From assembly GCA_017501525.1 (NCBI GenBank), contig JAFVWT010000019.1, positions 1 to 44,545 of the forward strand: a DNA stretch of 44,545 nucleotides, given 5' to 3'. Of the stretch, positions 22,958 through 32,649 are shown piece by piece. The position numbers and the translations under genes were made by a program. The stretch's first letter is position 1. Every line of letters begins with the position of its first letter. The notes under the pieces are model-generated. The model was not told where the DNA came from and ran no database searches. It saw only the letters and a program-made list of their open reading frames with translations. The DNA comes from Bacteroidales bacterium. GTDB lineage: Bacteria > Bacteroidota > Bacteroidia > Bacteroidales > UBA932.

Positions 22958-24580
22958 TTATTTAAGCAATACTTCAGGGCCTTGTACGAAGCGGATGTCT
23001 TTAGGGATGCCTGCTCGGTTGATTTTGTCAAGATCGGCTTGAAGTGTAGGGGTGATACCTCCATTTTCTGAACGGAATTTTGTTGCAAATTCAATATCTC
23101 CGTTACCTTGTGTGGTGAGGATAATATCTGCCCACGAGTTCATTGCTGCAATAGCTTTTTCAAAGTCAATTGTGTATAGACCTTTTTCATTGCGGCTGAA
23201 TGCTCCTTGTTGTTCCATATAGTTGAAACACATCATATTTGCTTTACCATGAGAAGAGGCTGCACCGAAACGTACTGAACGGAGGATACCTGCGATGTAG
23301 GTGGTCATTGCATCTTCCATTGTGATGTCGGTAATTTCTCCCATTTCAATAAGTTTGCAAACCATAAACAAACCAAGGATGTCGGCTTTGGCTTCTTCCC
23401 AGGATGTTTTTTCGGTACCCATTGCTGCATCTACAGAACCTTTACCATTAATAGTCTCTTTAATACCAAGACCATGAGCTACTTCGTGGAATGTTACATT
23501 CCAGAAGAATGCATCAAAGTTAAGATATTTCTGGTATGAAGGCTCGAGGATCAGTTCTCCGATGGGGAGAAGAATTTTGTCAAATTTCGCTTTCATTGAG
23601 TTGCGAAGTTGTAGACGGCGGGTTCCTTTCATTGCATGAACTCTCTCGTCGTTGGGAAGATTGATTGCGATAGTTTTGCTGCCGGCATTGCAATCTCCTG
23701 CATAGAATACTGCATCATATACATTTAGATCGGAAGAAGTTCCGGGAACGAAAGTTTTGTATTGAGGCTGACAAGGGAGTTGTTTTTGAAGTTCAGGAAG
23801 CATTGATACGAATTTTGCGAGGTTTGCGCTGCGTGCTTCATCTTTCAAAAGGATAAATGATTCGTAAGAAGTTTTGGTTTCTCTGAATTTGTCGTCATAG
23901 CTTTCGATGGGTCCGATAACGAAGTCAAGTTTGCTCTCTTTCATATCCATCCAGGCGAGGTCACTTGCAAGATATTCATCTGTACGGAAAGCATCGATTC
24001 TCTTGAGAAGATAGTTTTTAAGGCCTGGATCTTCAGCAAGGTCAGCAGCTTTCTGAAGAAGTTCGCACATCTTTCCTACCTCTTCAGCGTACTCTTCGTG
24101 GTACCATTTTACAATGAGGTTTCCATTTTCATCTCTGCGAAGAACTGTGTACCAAGAATCTTTATTGGGGTCTTGAAGAGCTTCAAATTCTTCTGCTGTA
24201 ATGTCTTGAGGATAGTAGTGGCATGCTGCAGGTTTTGCCTGATATCCTGCAAGGAAGGGACGGTTGTCATCAAGACGGTCCCATGCACCATATTGCATAT
24301 AGGCAAATTGTTTAGCATAGGGATCTTCTATACCATCCAACAAAGATTTGTCACCAAAGGTCTGTTTCCAGAAAAGGTCATCAGCGATTTGGCCAATCTC
24401 AAAGAAAATTTTTACAATCTCTTTTTCGTTGTCGGTAAGTCCCGATACAAGTTCGGAAGAGAGTTCTACAGGGGCGTACTCCTCCACTTTTGCCTTAAGG
24501 GGAGACTCTTCTTTGCAGTTACACGATGTTGCTGATAGCATCATAGCACCACCAATTAGGGTTAATAAAATTTTTTTCAT
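22958..24580 (-). CDS. M49-like zinc peptidase lipoprotein
   Basis: 540 residues. The lipoprotein signal MKKILLTLIGGAMMLSATSC ends at Cys 20. The zinc site is FHEVAHGLG (H365, E366, H369), and SWEEAKAD (E395/E396) 26-30 residues on matches the second metal motif EExxA(E/D) of dipeptidyl peptidase III. Classical M49 enzymes have HExxGH; here the spacing is the ordinary HExxH. The length and flanks (NLPNDERVHAMKGTRRLQLR, then DAAMGTEKTSWEEAKADILG) fit the DPP III relatives of Bacteroidota. It probably trims peptides outside the inner membrane. The start overlaps the stop of the YfhO gene by 4 bp, so translation is coupled. Confidence 0.85.
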   Translation of the reverse strand: MKKILLTLIGGAMMLSATSCNCKEESPLKAKVEEYAPVELSSELVSGLTDNEKEIVKIFFEIGQIADDLFWKQTFGDKSLLDGIEDPYAKQFAYMQYGAWDRLDDNRPFLAGYQAKPAACHYYPQDITAEEFEALQDPNKDSWYTVLRRDENGNLIVKWYHEEYAEEVGKMCELLQKAADLAEDPGLKNYLLKRIDAFRTDEYLASDLAWMDMKESKLDFVIGPIESYDDKFRETKTSYESFILLKDEARSANLAKFVSMLPELQKQLPCQPQYKTFVPGTSSDLNVYDAVFYAGDCNAGSKTIAINLPNDERVHAMKGTRRLQLRNSMKAKFDKILLPIGELILEPSYQKYLNFDAFFWNVTFHEVAHGLGIKETINGKGSVDAAMGTEKTSWEEAKADILGLFMVCKLIEMGEITDITMEDAMTTYIAGILRSVRFGAASSHGKANMMCFNYMEQQGAFSRNEKGLYTIDFEKAIAAMNSWADIILTTQGNGDIEFATKFRSENGGITPTLQADLDKINRAGIPKDIRFVQGPEVLLK

Positions 24581-27069
24581 TGCTTATTTTTTTTGTTTGA
24601 TAATGTTTGTCTGAATGTTATGAAGATACCACATATTAGCGTCAGAATCAAGGTGATGGATGAGGCTAATGAGATATTCTTCCCATTTTTGAATGAGTCG
24701 GGCTCAAATCTGAATTCTATCGTATGTTCTCCTGGTATGAGCTCCAATCCTCTAAGAATATAATTGGCCCGTAGTATCTCCACCGGCTCGGAGTCAATAA
24801 ATGCCTGCCATCCTGCCGGGTAATAGACTTCACTAAAGATGGCAAGGCCTCCTTCCGGGGCATTGTATTTATATGTAAGTCTGTTTGGAGAATATGAGGT
24901 GAGTTCTATCTCTCCTTCTGTGGAGTACTCTTTGGTAGTGCCCATCTGTTGTTCTTGTGAGTAGATTACGGCTTGCTGTGCAGGGTCTATCAAGGAGAGT
25001 GCGGCCATCTCTTGATCTGCATTCTCTGCAGAAATGGAACTTCCTACAAGCCACGCGTTACCTAATCTGTTGTGATATTCCAAGGGGGCACTATTTGGGT
25101 CTATTACCACATATTTTGTGTTTAGCATTGCCAAAACAGGATAATATCCGAGGGCTTTATTAACTTCCGATATGCTTTGGGCAGAGGTAATAGAACTGTT
25201 GATATCTGCTATCATGCAGTTCATCTCCTTTGAGATATGAAAATCTATCATATCTTGATACCTTTGGAGTTTGGCAGGGCTATATCCTCCGATCGTTTTG
25301 TGGTGATAACTTACAATGGCATCATTGAAAGTGTTTACAGTCAGATCGAGTACTCTGTAGTTGGGGTCATTGTCCTCAAGGATAAATTTATCCACTTGTC
25401 TTGGAGTATATTGGCTGTTGAACTCTCTCTTTTTATAGAAATGGTCAGCATTAAGGTATCTTTTATCGACACTCCACATATTGACGAGGATTGCAGCCCC
25501 TATAATGGCTATAGTCATATTCTTCTTTAAGGTCCCTCTCAGATTGAAAAATATAACAACTGCAGCAATACATATAAATATTAGAGATGTGATGGCATCA
25601 TTCCTCAGAAGTGCTCGTCTGTCTGCGTGGAGTGCCTCTATCATCTCAGGGTCATTCTGGAATAGGTAATCGGATTGGGATGCAAAATCTCCTATAAGTC
25701 CCGGGAAAAGGGCAAAAATAAGAGATATGCCGGCGGTGATGCAAGTAGCGGCAATAACCCCTTTCTCTTTCGTTTTTCTCTCTTTTTCGTCAGATTCAAG
25801 GATGTTGTTCAGTGCAATTATCCCTAATAAGGGTAGGGTTATTTGCAATATTACCAGAATCATTGAGACAGTTCTGAATTTATTGTATAGGGGTGCATAT
25901 TTGAAAAAGAGTTCAGAAAACCACATAAAGTGTGAACCCCAGGAGAGCATCAGGGCTATTAGTGAGACAATGACTATCCACCACTTCATTCTCCCTTTTA
26001 TAACAAAAAGCCCAAGGACAAAGAGGAATATCGTTATTGCCCCCATATACATCGGACCGGCAGTAAATGGCTGTGGTCCCCAGTACAGAGGCATTTGTTT
26101 AATAATGGCATCGGGATTTCTGTAATATTGTTTGAGGTGCCGGTAGCTATGGGAGTCTTTGGAAAGTTCGCCTGAAGATGCCCCACCGTTAAGATTGGGA
26201 ATCAGCATATTAAAGGTCTCTTCTATTCCGTAGGACCATGCGGTGGCGTAATCTAATTTAAGCCCGCCATCTGTTTGGTTCTCTTCATCGTGACTGAGTT
26301 CCGATCCACCCCTCATCGTATATTGGGCATATTCGTAGGTGGGTAGGAGTTTATTGGCATTGGTCGCTATACCTAAAAGCCCTGCTATGAGGATAGCTAC
26401 CGAACTTTTTATCCACAAAGGCAATCTTTTTTCTTTAATGGCTCCGATAAGTTCGGCAATAGCGTATCCGGCAACGATAAATGCCAGATAGTAGGTAATC
26501 TGCGGGTGGTTTGCTTTTATCTGGAAACTTAGGGCAAGTCCAAAGAGTGTTGCTCCAAGGAGATATTTCTTACGATAAGTGTACACCAGTCCTGCCATAA
26601 CCCATGGCATAAATGCTATGGCTACCATTTTGGTATTGTGCCCTACTTGTATAATCTGCATATTGTAGGAGCAGAATGTTATTGCTATGGCCCCAACTGC
26701 AGCAAGATATGGGTTTATCCCAAAAGCCAAAAATAGAAGGAATCCTCCAAGAAGTGAAATTATCAGGTAGCTTGGTGGTCTTTCTCCCCAGAAGAGGGCA
26801 TTATAGATAGGGGTGGTTATATCCCCTTTGTAATCTACAGAAATTTGTGTGGCAGGCATTCCTGAAAACATTGAACCTGTCCAGAGTGCGGGGTCTTCCG
26901 GGTGTGCCTCATTATGGGTGATAATTTCATTTGCCATCCCTCTCCACGCCGATATATCCGATTGATTGACAATCTCTCCTTTCAATACATAAGGGGTATA
27001 GGCATAGGCGATAACTACAAAACTGATTACGATGATTATATATGGAATAAATCTTTTTAAACAATTCAT
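24577..27069 (-). CDS. YfhO-family polytopic membrane protein
   Basis: 830 residues with about 12 membrane segments in the first two thirds and a periplasmic C-terminal domain (about 560-790), then a last helix. The N-terminal loop after TM1 carries the family's SDISAWRGMANEI and WTGSMFSGMPATQ stretches. YfhO proteins are GT-C-like membrane proteins; in Firmicutes they glycosylate lipoteichoic acid, while the Bacteroidota substrate is unknown. The 4-bp overlap with the peptidase gene (ATGA) makes a two-gene operon, and the next gene on the same strand is a glycosyltransferase, which supports a cell-envelope glycan role. Confidence 0.9.
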   Translation of the reverse strand: MNCLKRFIPYIIIVISFVVIAYAYTPYVLKGEIVNQSDISAWRGMANEIITHNEAHPEDPALWTGSMFSGMPATQISVDYKGDITTPIYNALFWGERPPSYLIISLLGGFLLFLAFGINPYLAAVGAIAITFCSYNMQIIQVGHNTKMVAIAFMPWVMAGLVYTYRKKYLLGATLFGLALSFQIKANHPQITYYLAFIVAGYAIAELIGAIKEKRLPLWIKSSVAILIAGLLGIATNANKLLPTYEYAQYTMRGGSELSHDEENQTDGGLKLDYATAWSYGIEETFNMLIPNLNGGASSGELSKDSHSYRHLKQYYRNPDAIIKQMPLYWGPQPFTAGPMYMGAITIFLFVLGLFVIKGRMKWWIVIVSLIALMLSWGSHFMWFSELFFKYAPLYNKFRTVSMILVILQITLPLLGIIALNNILESDEKERKTKEKGVIAATCITAGISLIFALFPGLIGDFASQSDYLFQNDPEMIEALHADRRALLRNDAITSLIFICIAAVVIFFNLRGTLKKNMTIAIIGAAILVNMWSVDKRYLNADHFYKKREFNSQYTPRQVDKFILEDNDPNYRVLDLTVNTFNDAIVSYHHKTIGGYSPAKLQRYQDMIDFHISKEMNCMIADINSSITSAQSISEVNKALGYYPVLAMLNTKYVVIDPNSAPLEYHNRLGNAWLVGSSISAENADQEMAALSLIDPAQQAVIYSQEQQMGTTKEYSTEGEIELTSYSPNRLTYKYNAPEGGLAIFSEVYYPAGWQAFIDSEPVEILRANYILRGLELIPGEHTIEFRFEPDSFKNGKNISLASSITLILTLICGIFITFRQTLSNKKNKQ

Positions 27070-27095
27070 ATTACATAAGTATTTAATGTAAGCGA

Positions 27096-27103
27096 CAAAG
27101 ATA
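27096..27103 (-). promoter_or_regulatory. -7 promoter box TATCTTTG for the YfhO operon
   Basis: TATCTTTG on the minus strand ends 26 bp before the YfhO start codon. No good -33 match was seen. Confidence 0.55.
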
Positions 27104-27141
27104 CAATAAAGAAACGAAAGTGAGCATATATTGGGCTCTTC

Positions 27142-28518
27142 CTATTTTGGGAAAATTTTTGCGATTTTGGCAGTAAGAAGTCTTCTCGAAAATTTCTTTA
27201 CTTCCTCCACTGAGTAATCTTTTTTTACTACGGGGGTACAGCCGATTGTTTTACGGATAGAGTCAATGGCGTCTATTTCACTCTCCTTTGCTCCTCTCTC
27301 TTTAAGGAATTCCATATATTCCCTGAGGATATACTCCTTGAGTTCTGTCTCATTATCCCAGTCAAATATGACTCCGGCACCTGTTAGTGAAAGTGAATTA
27401 TTTAATGCACTCTCTTTTGGACCAAATGCTATAATGGGTCTTCCCGATGCGAGGTATTCAAAATATTTTCCTGTGAGGATGCCGGCGGCTTCAGGCTCTT
27501 TTCTTAGCGGTAGCAGGAGTATCCTTGCAGACATTTGTAGAGTATTGACCTCATTGTGAGGAAGATATCCGGGTGTTTGAAGGTTCTCCCGGGATAAGTT
27601 TTCCAAGACATTATCCAATACTTCTCTATCTACTTTTCCGATCAGTTTCACAAGAAGGTCTCTCTTGAATATAGGGATTTGTTGTGTCAGGTCTCCAAGT
27701 ACTTTCCATAGTGATTCGGGATTCCCTTCCTGGGCAAAAAGCCCTGTGTGGAGAAATGTAAACTGATGGTCCAAGGTTATTTCTTCTGTTGGGAAATCGC
27801 TCTCATCGTAGCCATTCTCAACGGTGTAGACGGGGGTTGTTCCACCAAAAGATTTTATCATCCTTTCAAATTCCTCCCTGATGGGGTCACTTACAGTGAC
27901 AATGGCGTCTGCCTCTAACAGGACTCTCTTTTCAAGGGTATTGTACCTCTTTCTGGCTATTTTGGTCAAAGGGAGGTGTTTGAAGTAGAAAATTTTTGTC
28001 CAGGGATCTCTAAAATCGGCAATCCATCTGATATTGAACTTTTTTGCGATTTTTTTTGCAATCAGATGCATTGAGTGAGGTGGTCCGGTGCTGATGATTA
28101 GATCTATTTCGTTCTCTTTTAAATATCTTGATAGGATTTTAACCGATGGTTTTATCCATAGGAATTTGGGGTCGGGAATGAATAGATTTGCACGAACCCA
28201 TAGTGAGAGCCTCATTTTAAGACTCTTGTCAGAGGTGTTGTTGATGGGGTTTACCCCTGATGTACCCTCCTTTTTTCCAACTATTTTCCGAAAAAGGGTG
28301 TATGGCTCTATAATCGGAGATTTCAGGATAGTGGTCTGTGGAGGGATATCCTTTTCCAAAGTGTTGTCAACCAATGTCATATCCGGATTTTTGGGGGTGT
28401 AAATGACCGGTTCCCATCCAAACGATGGGAGATATTTGGTGAACTTTACCCATCTTTGGACTCCGGACCCTCCACAAGGAGGCCAATAGTATGTTATGAT
28501 TAAAACTTTTTTTCCCAC
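27142..28518 (-). CDS. GT4-type glycosyltransferase
   Basis: 458 residues from GTG 28518, which begins VGKKVLIITYYWPPCGGSG, the usual start of this family; the longer frame to 28641 would read through the promoter and into mutS, so it is rejected. The N-terminal Rossmann domain has the glycine-rich PPCGGSGVQRW loop. The C-terminal nucleotide-sugar domain has FTFLHTGLFAQEGNPESLW and the E-x7-E motif region (PEAAGILTGKYFEYLASGRPI). It probably adds a sugar to an envelope or polysaccharide acceptor in the cytoplasm. A TATATTTG box ends 8 bp before the GTG. The gene is divergent from mutS. Confidence 0.88.
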   Translation of the reverse strand: MGKKVLIITYYWPPCGGSGVQRWVKFTKYLPSFGWEPVIYTPKNPDMTLVDNTLEKDIPPQTTILKSPIIEPYTLFRKIVGKKEGTSGVNPINNTSDKSLKMRLSLWVRANLFIPDPKFLWIKPSVKILSRYLKENEIDLIISTGPPHSMHLIAKKIAKKFNIRWIADFRDPWTKIFYFKHLPLTKIARKRYNTLEKRVLLEADAIVTVSDPIREEFERMIKSFGGTTPVYTVENGYDESDFPTEEITLDHQFTFLHTGLFAQEGNPESLWKVLGDLTQQIPIFKRDLLVKLIGKVDREVLDNVLENLSRENLQTPGYLPHNEVNTLQMSARILLLPLRKEPEAAGILTGKYFEYLASGRPIIAFGPKESALNNSLSLTGAGVIFDWDNETELKEYILREYMEFLKERGAKESEIDAIDSIRKTIGCTPVVKKDYSVEEVKKFSRRLLTAKIAKIFPK

Positions 28519-28525
28519 AACAGCG

Positions 28526-28533
28526 CAAATATA
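28526..28533 (-). promoter_or_regulatory. -7 promoter box TATATTTG for the glycosyltransferase
   Basis: The box ends 7 bp before the GTG start, so the message should begin at or within a base or two of the start codon. Confidence 0.6.
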
Positions 28534-28543
28534 GCATAAAAAC

Positions 28544-28577
28544 TTTGAGGAATTAATTGAACTAACATTTATCTTTG
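28544..28577 (+). promoter_or_regulatory. Promoter TTTG-N22-TATCTTTG for mutS
   Basis: TTTG at 28544-28547 and TATCTTTG at 28570-28577 match the Bacteroidota consensus. The box ends 4 bp before ATG 28582, implying a leaderless or nearly leaderless transcript. Confidence 0.7.
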
Positions 28578-28581
28578 CACT

Positions 28582-31254
28582 ATGGCTAAAAAAGAAGATA
28601 CACCACTGATTAAGCAGTATTATATGTTTAAAGCTGCTCATCCCGAGGCGTTGTTGCTGATGAGGGTGGGAGATTTTTATGAGACGTACGGAGATGATGC
28701 CGTGACCACAAGCAAGATTTTAGGGATTGTGCTTACTAAAAAAGCTAATGGAGACCAGGGATATATCCCTCTTGCAGGTTTTCCTCATCACTCAATAGAG
28801 AGCTATTTGCCCAAAATGGTAAGAGCAGGGTACAAGGTGGCAGTATGTGACCAGCTGGAAGATCCGAAGTTTGCTAAGAAACTGGTTAAACGTGGCGTCA
28901 CAGAGATAGTTACCCCGGGAGTGGCGTATAGTGATAGACTTCTTTCCCAAAAGGAGAATAATTATATTGCTTCCATATATTTTTATAAGGATAAGGGTGG
29001 AATCGCTTTTCTTGATATTTCTACAGGAACATTTAAGGTAGCGCAAGGAGATTTGAACTATATTGATTTACTTCTTGCCGATTTTTCCCCAAAGGAAATT
29101 CTGGTCCAGAAGGGTTTTGAAAAAGGTGTTCGCGAGAGGTTCTTTCCCTCTTCCGGCAGTGTTTACATCTCTACCATGGAGGAGTGGGCATTTGTATATG
29201 AGTCAGCATACAGAAAACTTATAAAGCATTTCAAGACAGATTCACTTAAGGGTTATGGGATAGAAAGTGCACCTTTGGGGATTACTGCTGCCGGTGCATT
29301 GTTGTTTTATCTGGAGTCTAACCGCCTTGAGGAAACGGAGTATTTTGCGCAAAGGGGACTTTCCCAGATTTGCTCTATTTCCCGTATTGATGAGAATAAC
29401 TTTGTCTGGCTTGATAGATTCACCATAAGGAATCTTGAGATATTGGGGTCCGCATCTTCAGATGGAACTTCGTTGCTTGATATTATTGACAAGACAAGTT
29501 CGGCAATGGGGGCAAGAATGTTGAGGAATTGGGTGGTAATGCCTTCAAAATCCCTTGTTGAAATAATACAACGTCATGATGCAGTGGAGTTTCTCCTTTC
29601 GGATGAGTCGCTTTCCTCAATATTGCATCAGAGAATTTCTGCAATGGGAGACCTTGAAAGAATCATTTCCAGGGTCGCTTCAGGAAGAGTTTCTCCGAGG
29701 GAACTTATGCAGTTATACAGAGGACTTGAGCAAATGTTGCCAATAAAGAGCATCTTGACCAAGAATGGAAAAAATGCACCATTATACAGAGAGGCCTCAA
29801 TGATTGATGAGTGTTCATCTTTGAAGGAACTCCTGGCAAAGAGTCTGGTGGAGGAGCCTGCAACTCAAATTGGCAAAGGTGATGTTATTGCCTCAGGAGT
29901 AGATAATGAACTCGATGAGTTGAGGAATATTGTTCACAATGGAAAAAGTATCATACAGGATATCCAGGTTCGCGAGATGCAAAGGACAGGTATCTCCTCG
30001 TTGAAGATAAGTTACAATAATGTATTTGGGTACTATCTGGAGGTGAGAAATACTCATAAGGATAAAGTGCCGGCTGATTGGATACGAAAACAAACTCTTG
30101 TCTCTGCTGAAAGATACATTACTCCGGAACTCAAGGAGTATGAAGAGAAGATTCTTGGAGCTGAAGAGAAAATTTACTCTATAGAATCGAGAATATTTGC
30201 AACATTAATAGGTGAAATTCAGAAATCGATACCACAGATACAGAAAAATTCTGAATTGGTGGCGAGAATTGATACATTACTTTCGTTTGCTTTGTGTGCT
30301 AAGGAGTATAATTATGCACGCCCATTGATGGACGATAGTAATATTTTAAGTATCAAACAAGGGCGTCATCCCGTTATTGAGAGGATGATGAAGGAGGGGG
30401 AAGAGTATGTTGCCAATGATTTGTATCTGGATAATAGCAGGCAGCAGATAATTATCTTGACAGGTCCCAATATGTCCGGTAAGTCTGCTCTGTTAAGGCA
30501 GACAGCCTTAATTGTCTTAATGGCTCAGATAGGTTCCTTTGTCCCTGCTGAGTCAGCTCATATTGGCTATTTTGACAAAATTTTCACAAGGGTAGGTGCT
30601 TCAGATAATATTTCAAGGGGAGAGTCTACTTTTATGGTGGAGATGTTGGAGACAGCTTCTATTTTGAATAATATAACTTCTCGTTCGTTAGTGCTTTTGG
30701 ATGAGATAGGTAGGGGTACCAGCACATTCGACGGAATGTCAATTGCATGGGCTATTGTAGAGTATATACATACCTACGGTGAAGGAGCCAGGACCTTGTT
30801 TGCAACTCATTATCACGAGCTGAACGAACTGGAAGAAAATTACAAAAAAGTAAAAAATTTCCATATCTCAGTGAAGGAATCTGACGGTAAAATATTATTT
30901 TTGAGGAAATTATGTGAAGGTGGAGTGGCCCATAGTTTCGGTATTCATGTTGCTCGTCTTGCCGGTGTTCCATCAGAAGTAATCGATTCGGCTCAGAAAA
31001 TTCTCAAAAAACTTGAGGCAGGTAGTCAGAACAAGAATTCTTCAATTAACGGCAGGATTAAATCTCTCAGGGAGAGGCGGCGCACTAAGGGGTATGAAGA
31101 TGATGGGGTTCAGTTGTCCATTTTTTCCATTGATGATCCTCTGCTCGAGAGTATAAGAGATACTCTAAAAACAGTGGATATGAATAATATGACACCGATG
31201 GATGCGTTCGATATGTTAAGAGAGCTCCAGCGTAAGGTAGGTCTTAACAATTAA
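28582..31254 (+). CDS. mutS: DNA mismatch repair protein MutS
   Basis: 890 residues. The mismatch-reading Phe-x-Glu is F32-Y-E34 in VGDFYETYG, identifying a MutS1 protein. The connector, lever and clamp regions follow (RTGISSLKISYNNVFGYYLE at about 470). The ABC ATPase has Walker A GPNMSGKSA at about 628-636, the signature DNISRGESTFMVEM, Walker B LVLLDEIGRGTSTFDG and the ATHYHEL His switch. A beta-clamp-binding-type QLSIF segment lies near 855. It recognises mispaired bases and recruits MutL. It is transcribed alone, divergent from the glycosyltransferase. Confidence 0.98.
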   Translation: MAKKEDTPLIKQYYMFKAAHPEALLLMRVGDFYETYGDDAVTTSKILGIVLTKKANGDQGYIPLAGFPHHSIESYLPKMVRAGYKVAVCDQLEDPKFAKKLVKRGVTEIVTPGVAYSDRLLSQKENNYIASIYFYKDKGGIAFLDISTGTFKVAQGDLNYIDLLLADFSPKEILVQKGFEKGVRERFFPSSGSVYISTMEEWAFVYESAYRKLIKHFKTDSLKGYGIESAPLGITAAGALLFYLESNRLEETEYFAQRGLSQICSISRIDENNFVWLDRFTIRNLEILGSASSDGTSLLDIIDKTSSAMGARMLRNWVVMPSKSLVEIIQRHDAVEFLLSDESLSSILHQRISAMGDLERIISRVASGRVSPRELMQLYRGLEQMLPIKSILTKNGKNAPLYREASMIDECSSLKELLAKSLVEEPATQIGKGDVIASGVDNELDELRNIVHNGKSIIQDIQVREMQRTGISSLKISYNNVFGYYLEVRNTHKDKVPADWIRKQTLVSAERYITPELKEYEEKILGAEEKIYSIESRIFATLIGEIQKSIPQIQKNSELVARIDTLLSFALCAKEYNYARPLMDDSNILSIKQGRHPVIERMMKEGEEYVANDLYLDNSRQQIIILTGPNMSGKSALLRQTALIVLMAQIGSFVPAESAHIGYFDKIFTRVGASDNISRGESTFMVEMLETASILNNITSRSLVLLDEIGRGTSTFDGMSIAWAIVEYIHTYGEGARTLFATHYHELNELEENYKKVKNFHISVKESDGKILFLRKLCEGGVAHSFGIHVARLAGVPSEVIDSAQKILKKLEAGSQNKNSSINGRIKSLRERRRTKGYEDDGVQLSIFSIDDPLLESIRDTLKTVDMNNMTPMDAFDMLRELQRKVGLNN

Positions 31255-31256
31255 GA

Positions 31257-31277
31257 GAAGTTCTATAAAAGACTTTG
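31257..31277 (-). repeat. Short dispersed intergenic repeat (AGTCTTTTATAGAAC family)
   Basis: On the minus strand this reads CAAAGTCTTTTATAGAACTT plus C. The same 20-base core recurs at 36942-36961, with variants at 36918, 1842, 4043 and 9266. It sits directly after the mutS stop. Confidence 0.6.
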
Positions 31278-31367
31278 TTTTAGACTTTTAGAATGTGTAA
31301 TTTATAAAACTTCCCTTAAATTATTTTTAATTGGGGATTTGTAGAAATCTCATAAAGGTGGGAGAAA

Positions 31368-32612
31368 ATGTTTTCATGTGGGGATGGATTTGTCAAAAGG
31401 GTGATTAAGGAAAACGGCTCTTTAAGGGGGTTATTGTCTGTGTTGGGTGTTGCTATCGGATTGTTTTCCATGGTAATGGTCAAATGTGCAGTGGATTCTT
31501 TGAGTCTGAATATACTTTCAGGATTGGGGACTTCCCGCGAGGATGTTCTCTATATTACCAAAATACCTTTTTCAACAGAGGAGGCGGAGTCTGACTATGA
31601 GTATGATTGGTGGGATTACCTCAGACGCCCTGATATTTCTTTTTCCGACTATCAGTCGCTTGATCGAGAGGGGGGCTCGGTTATGAATCTTTTGTATGTA
31701 AAGTCATTATCATCAGATATTTCAACCTCGCATAAAGGTATTGGCAAGACGAATATCTTACTGATGAGTTCGTCTATGATAGAACTGCTCAACCTCAAGA
31801 TAAAAAGTGGAAGACTTATGTCGTCAAGCGAGTTTGAACGGGGCAGCAATGTCTGTATGCTTCCCGAAAATGTTTCGCGACAATTATTCGGGGAAATTTC
31901 ACCTATCGGCAAGGAAGTCATAGTTAATGGTGTATCTCTTGATGTTGTGGCTATAACAGAAGAGACCTCTGCCGGTTTGGTCTCTTTACCGGGTTTGCAG
32001 AATGGGGTGGTTGTTCCGGTAAAATTGGCATATCGTATTTGTGGCAATATGGATGGAGGTATGATAATTTCTGTACCGCAAACCGGTATACCGAAAGAAT
32101 TTGTGGCGGACAGGATAAAGACAATATTACGTTCTGTCAGGGGTATTGCCCCTTCGGAGAAGGATAATTTTTCTGTCAATGAGATTTCATATTTGCGTAA
32201 GGCAATGGAATCTCTTTTCGCACGACTTGAGCTTATAGGAAATATGATAGGGGGTGTATCTTTAGTGATAGGTGCTTTTGGAATTATAAATATTATGTTT
32301 GTCTCAGTCTATCAGCGGAGGTTTGTGATTGGTGTAAAAAAAGCTATTGGTGCGAGAAAATGGGTGATTATTAGGGAGTTTATTCTTGAAAGTGTAGTCT
32401 TGAGTTTTATAGGAGGTGTATTGGCGGTGGCTACTGTAGCATTGGTGACGATATTAGTTAATTCGCTACAGGATTCTTTTCATCTTTATATTTTACTGAA
32501 TAATGTACTTTACGGATTTGGTATTTCCATTATGGTAGGAATAGCAGCAGGGTCGATTCCTGCATGGAAAGCTGCAAAAACCGACCCTGTTAAAGTGATG
32601 CGCCAGAATTGA
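31368..32612 (+). CDS. MacB/FtsX-type ABC transporter permease
   Basis: 414 residues. It has one N-terminal membrane helix (about 20-41), a large extracytoplasmic domain (about 45-280; MacB periplasmic core) and three C-terminal helices, including GASLVIGAFGIINIMFVSVYQR-like TM2 and a final GIAAGSIPAWKAAKTDPVK motif typical of FtsX-fold permeases. A good Shine-Dalgarno-like sequence, AAGGTGGGAG, precedes the ATG, unusual in this window. Partner ATPase and membrane-fusion genes are not adjacent, so it may work with subunits encoded elsewhere. It is convergent with the GH109-like gene, with 37 bp between. Confidence 0.88.
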   Translation: MFSCGDGFVKRVIKENGSLRGLLSVLGVAIGLFSMVMVKCAVDSLSLNILSGLGTSREDVLYITKIPFSTEEAESDYEYDWWDYLRRPDISFSDYQSLDREGGSVMNLLYVKSLSSDISTSHKGIGKTNILLMSSSMIELLNLKIKSGRLMSSSEFERGSNVCMLPENVSRQLFGEISPIGKEVIVNGVSLDVVAITEETSAGLVSLPGLQNGVVVPVKLAYRICGNMDGGMIISVPQTGIPKEFVADRIKTILRSVRGIAPSEKDNFSVNEISYLRKAMESLFARLELIGNMIGGVSLVIGAFGIINIMFVSVYQRRFVIGVKKAIGARKWVIIREFILESVVLSFIGGVLAVATVALVTILVNSLQDSFHLYILLNNVLYGFGISIMVGIAAGSIPAWKAAKTDPVKVMRQN

Positions 32613-32649
32613 TGAGTCTCTGCTTGGCTCCAAAGTGCCAAGATTCCAT

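Noticed and set aside
27142-28641. Longer glycosyltransferase start at 28641
   Set aside because: The added N-terminus would overlap mutS and read through a TATATTTG promoter box; GTG 28518 begins exactly at the conserved family N-terminus.
31368-32612. Complete MacAB-TolC efflux system
   Set aside because: Only a permease is encoded; no ATP-binding or membrane-fusion gene is adjacent on either side.
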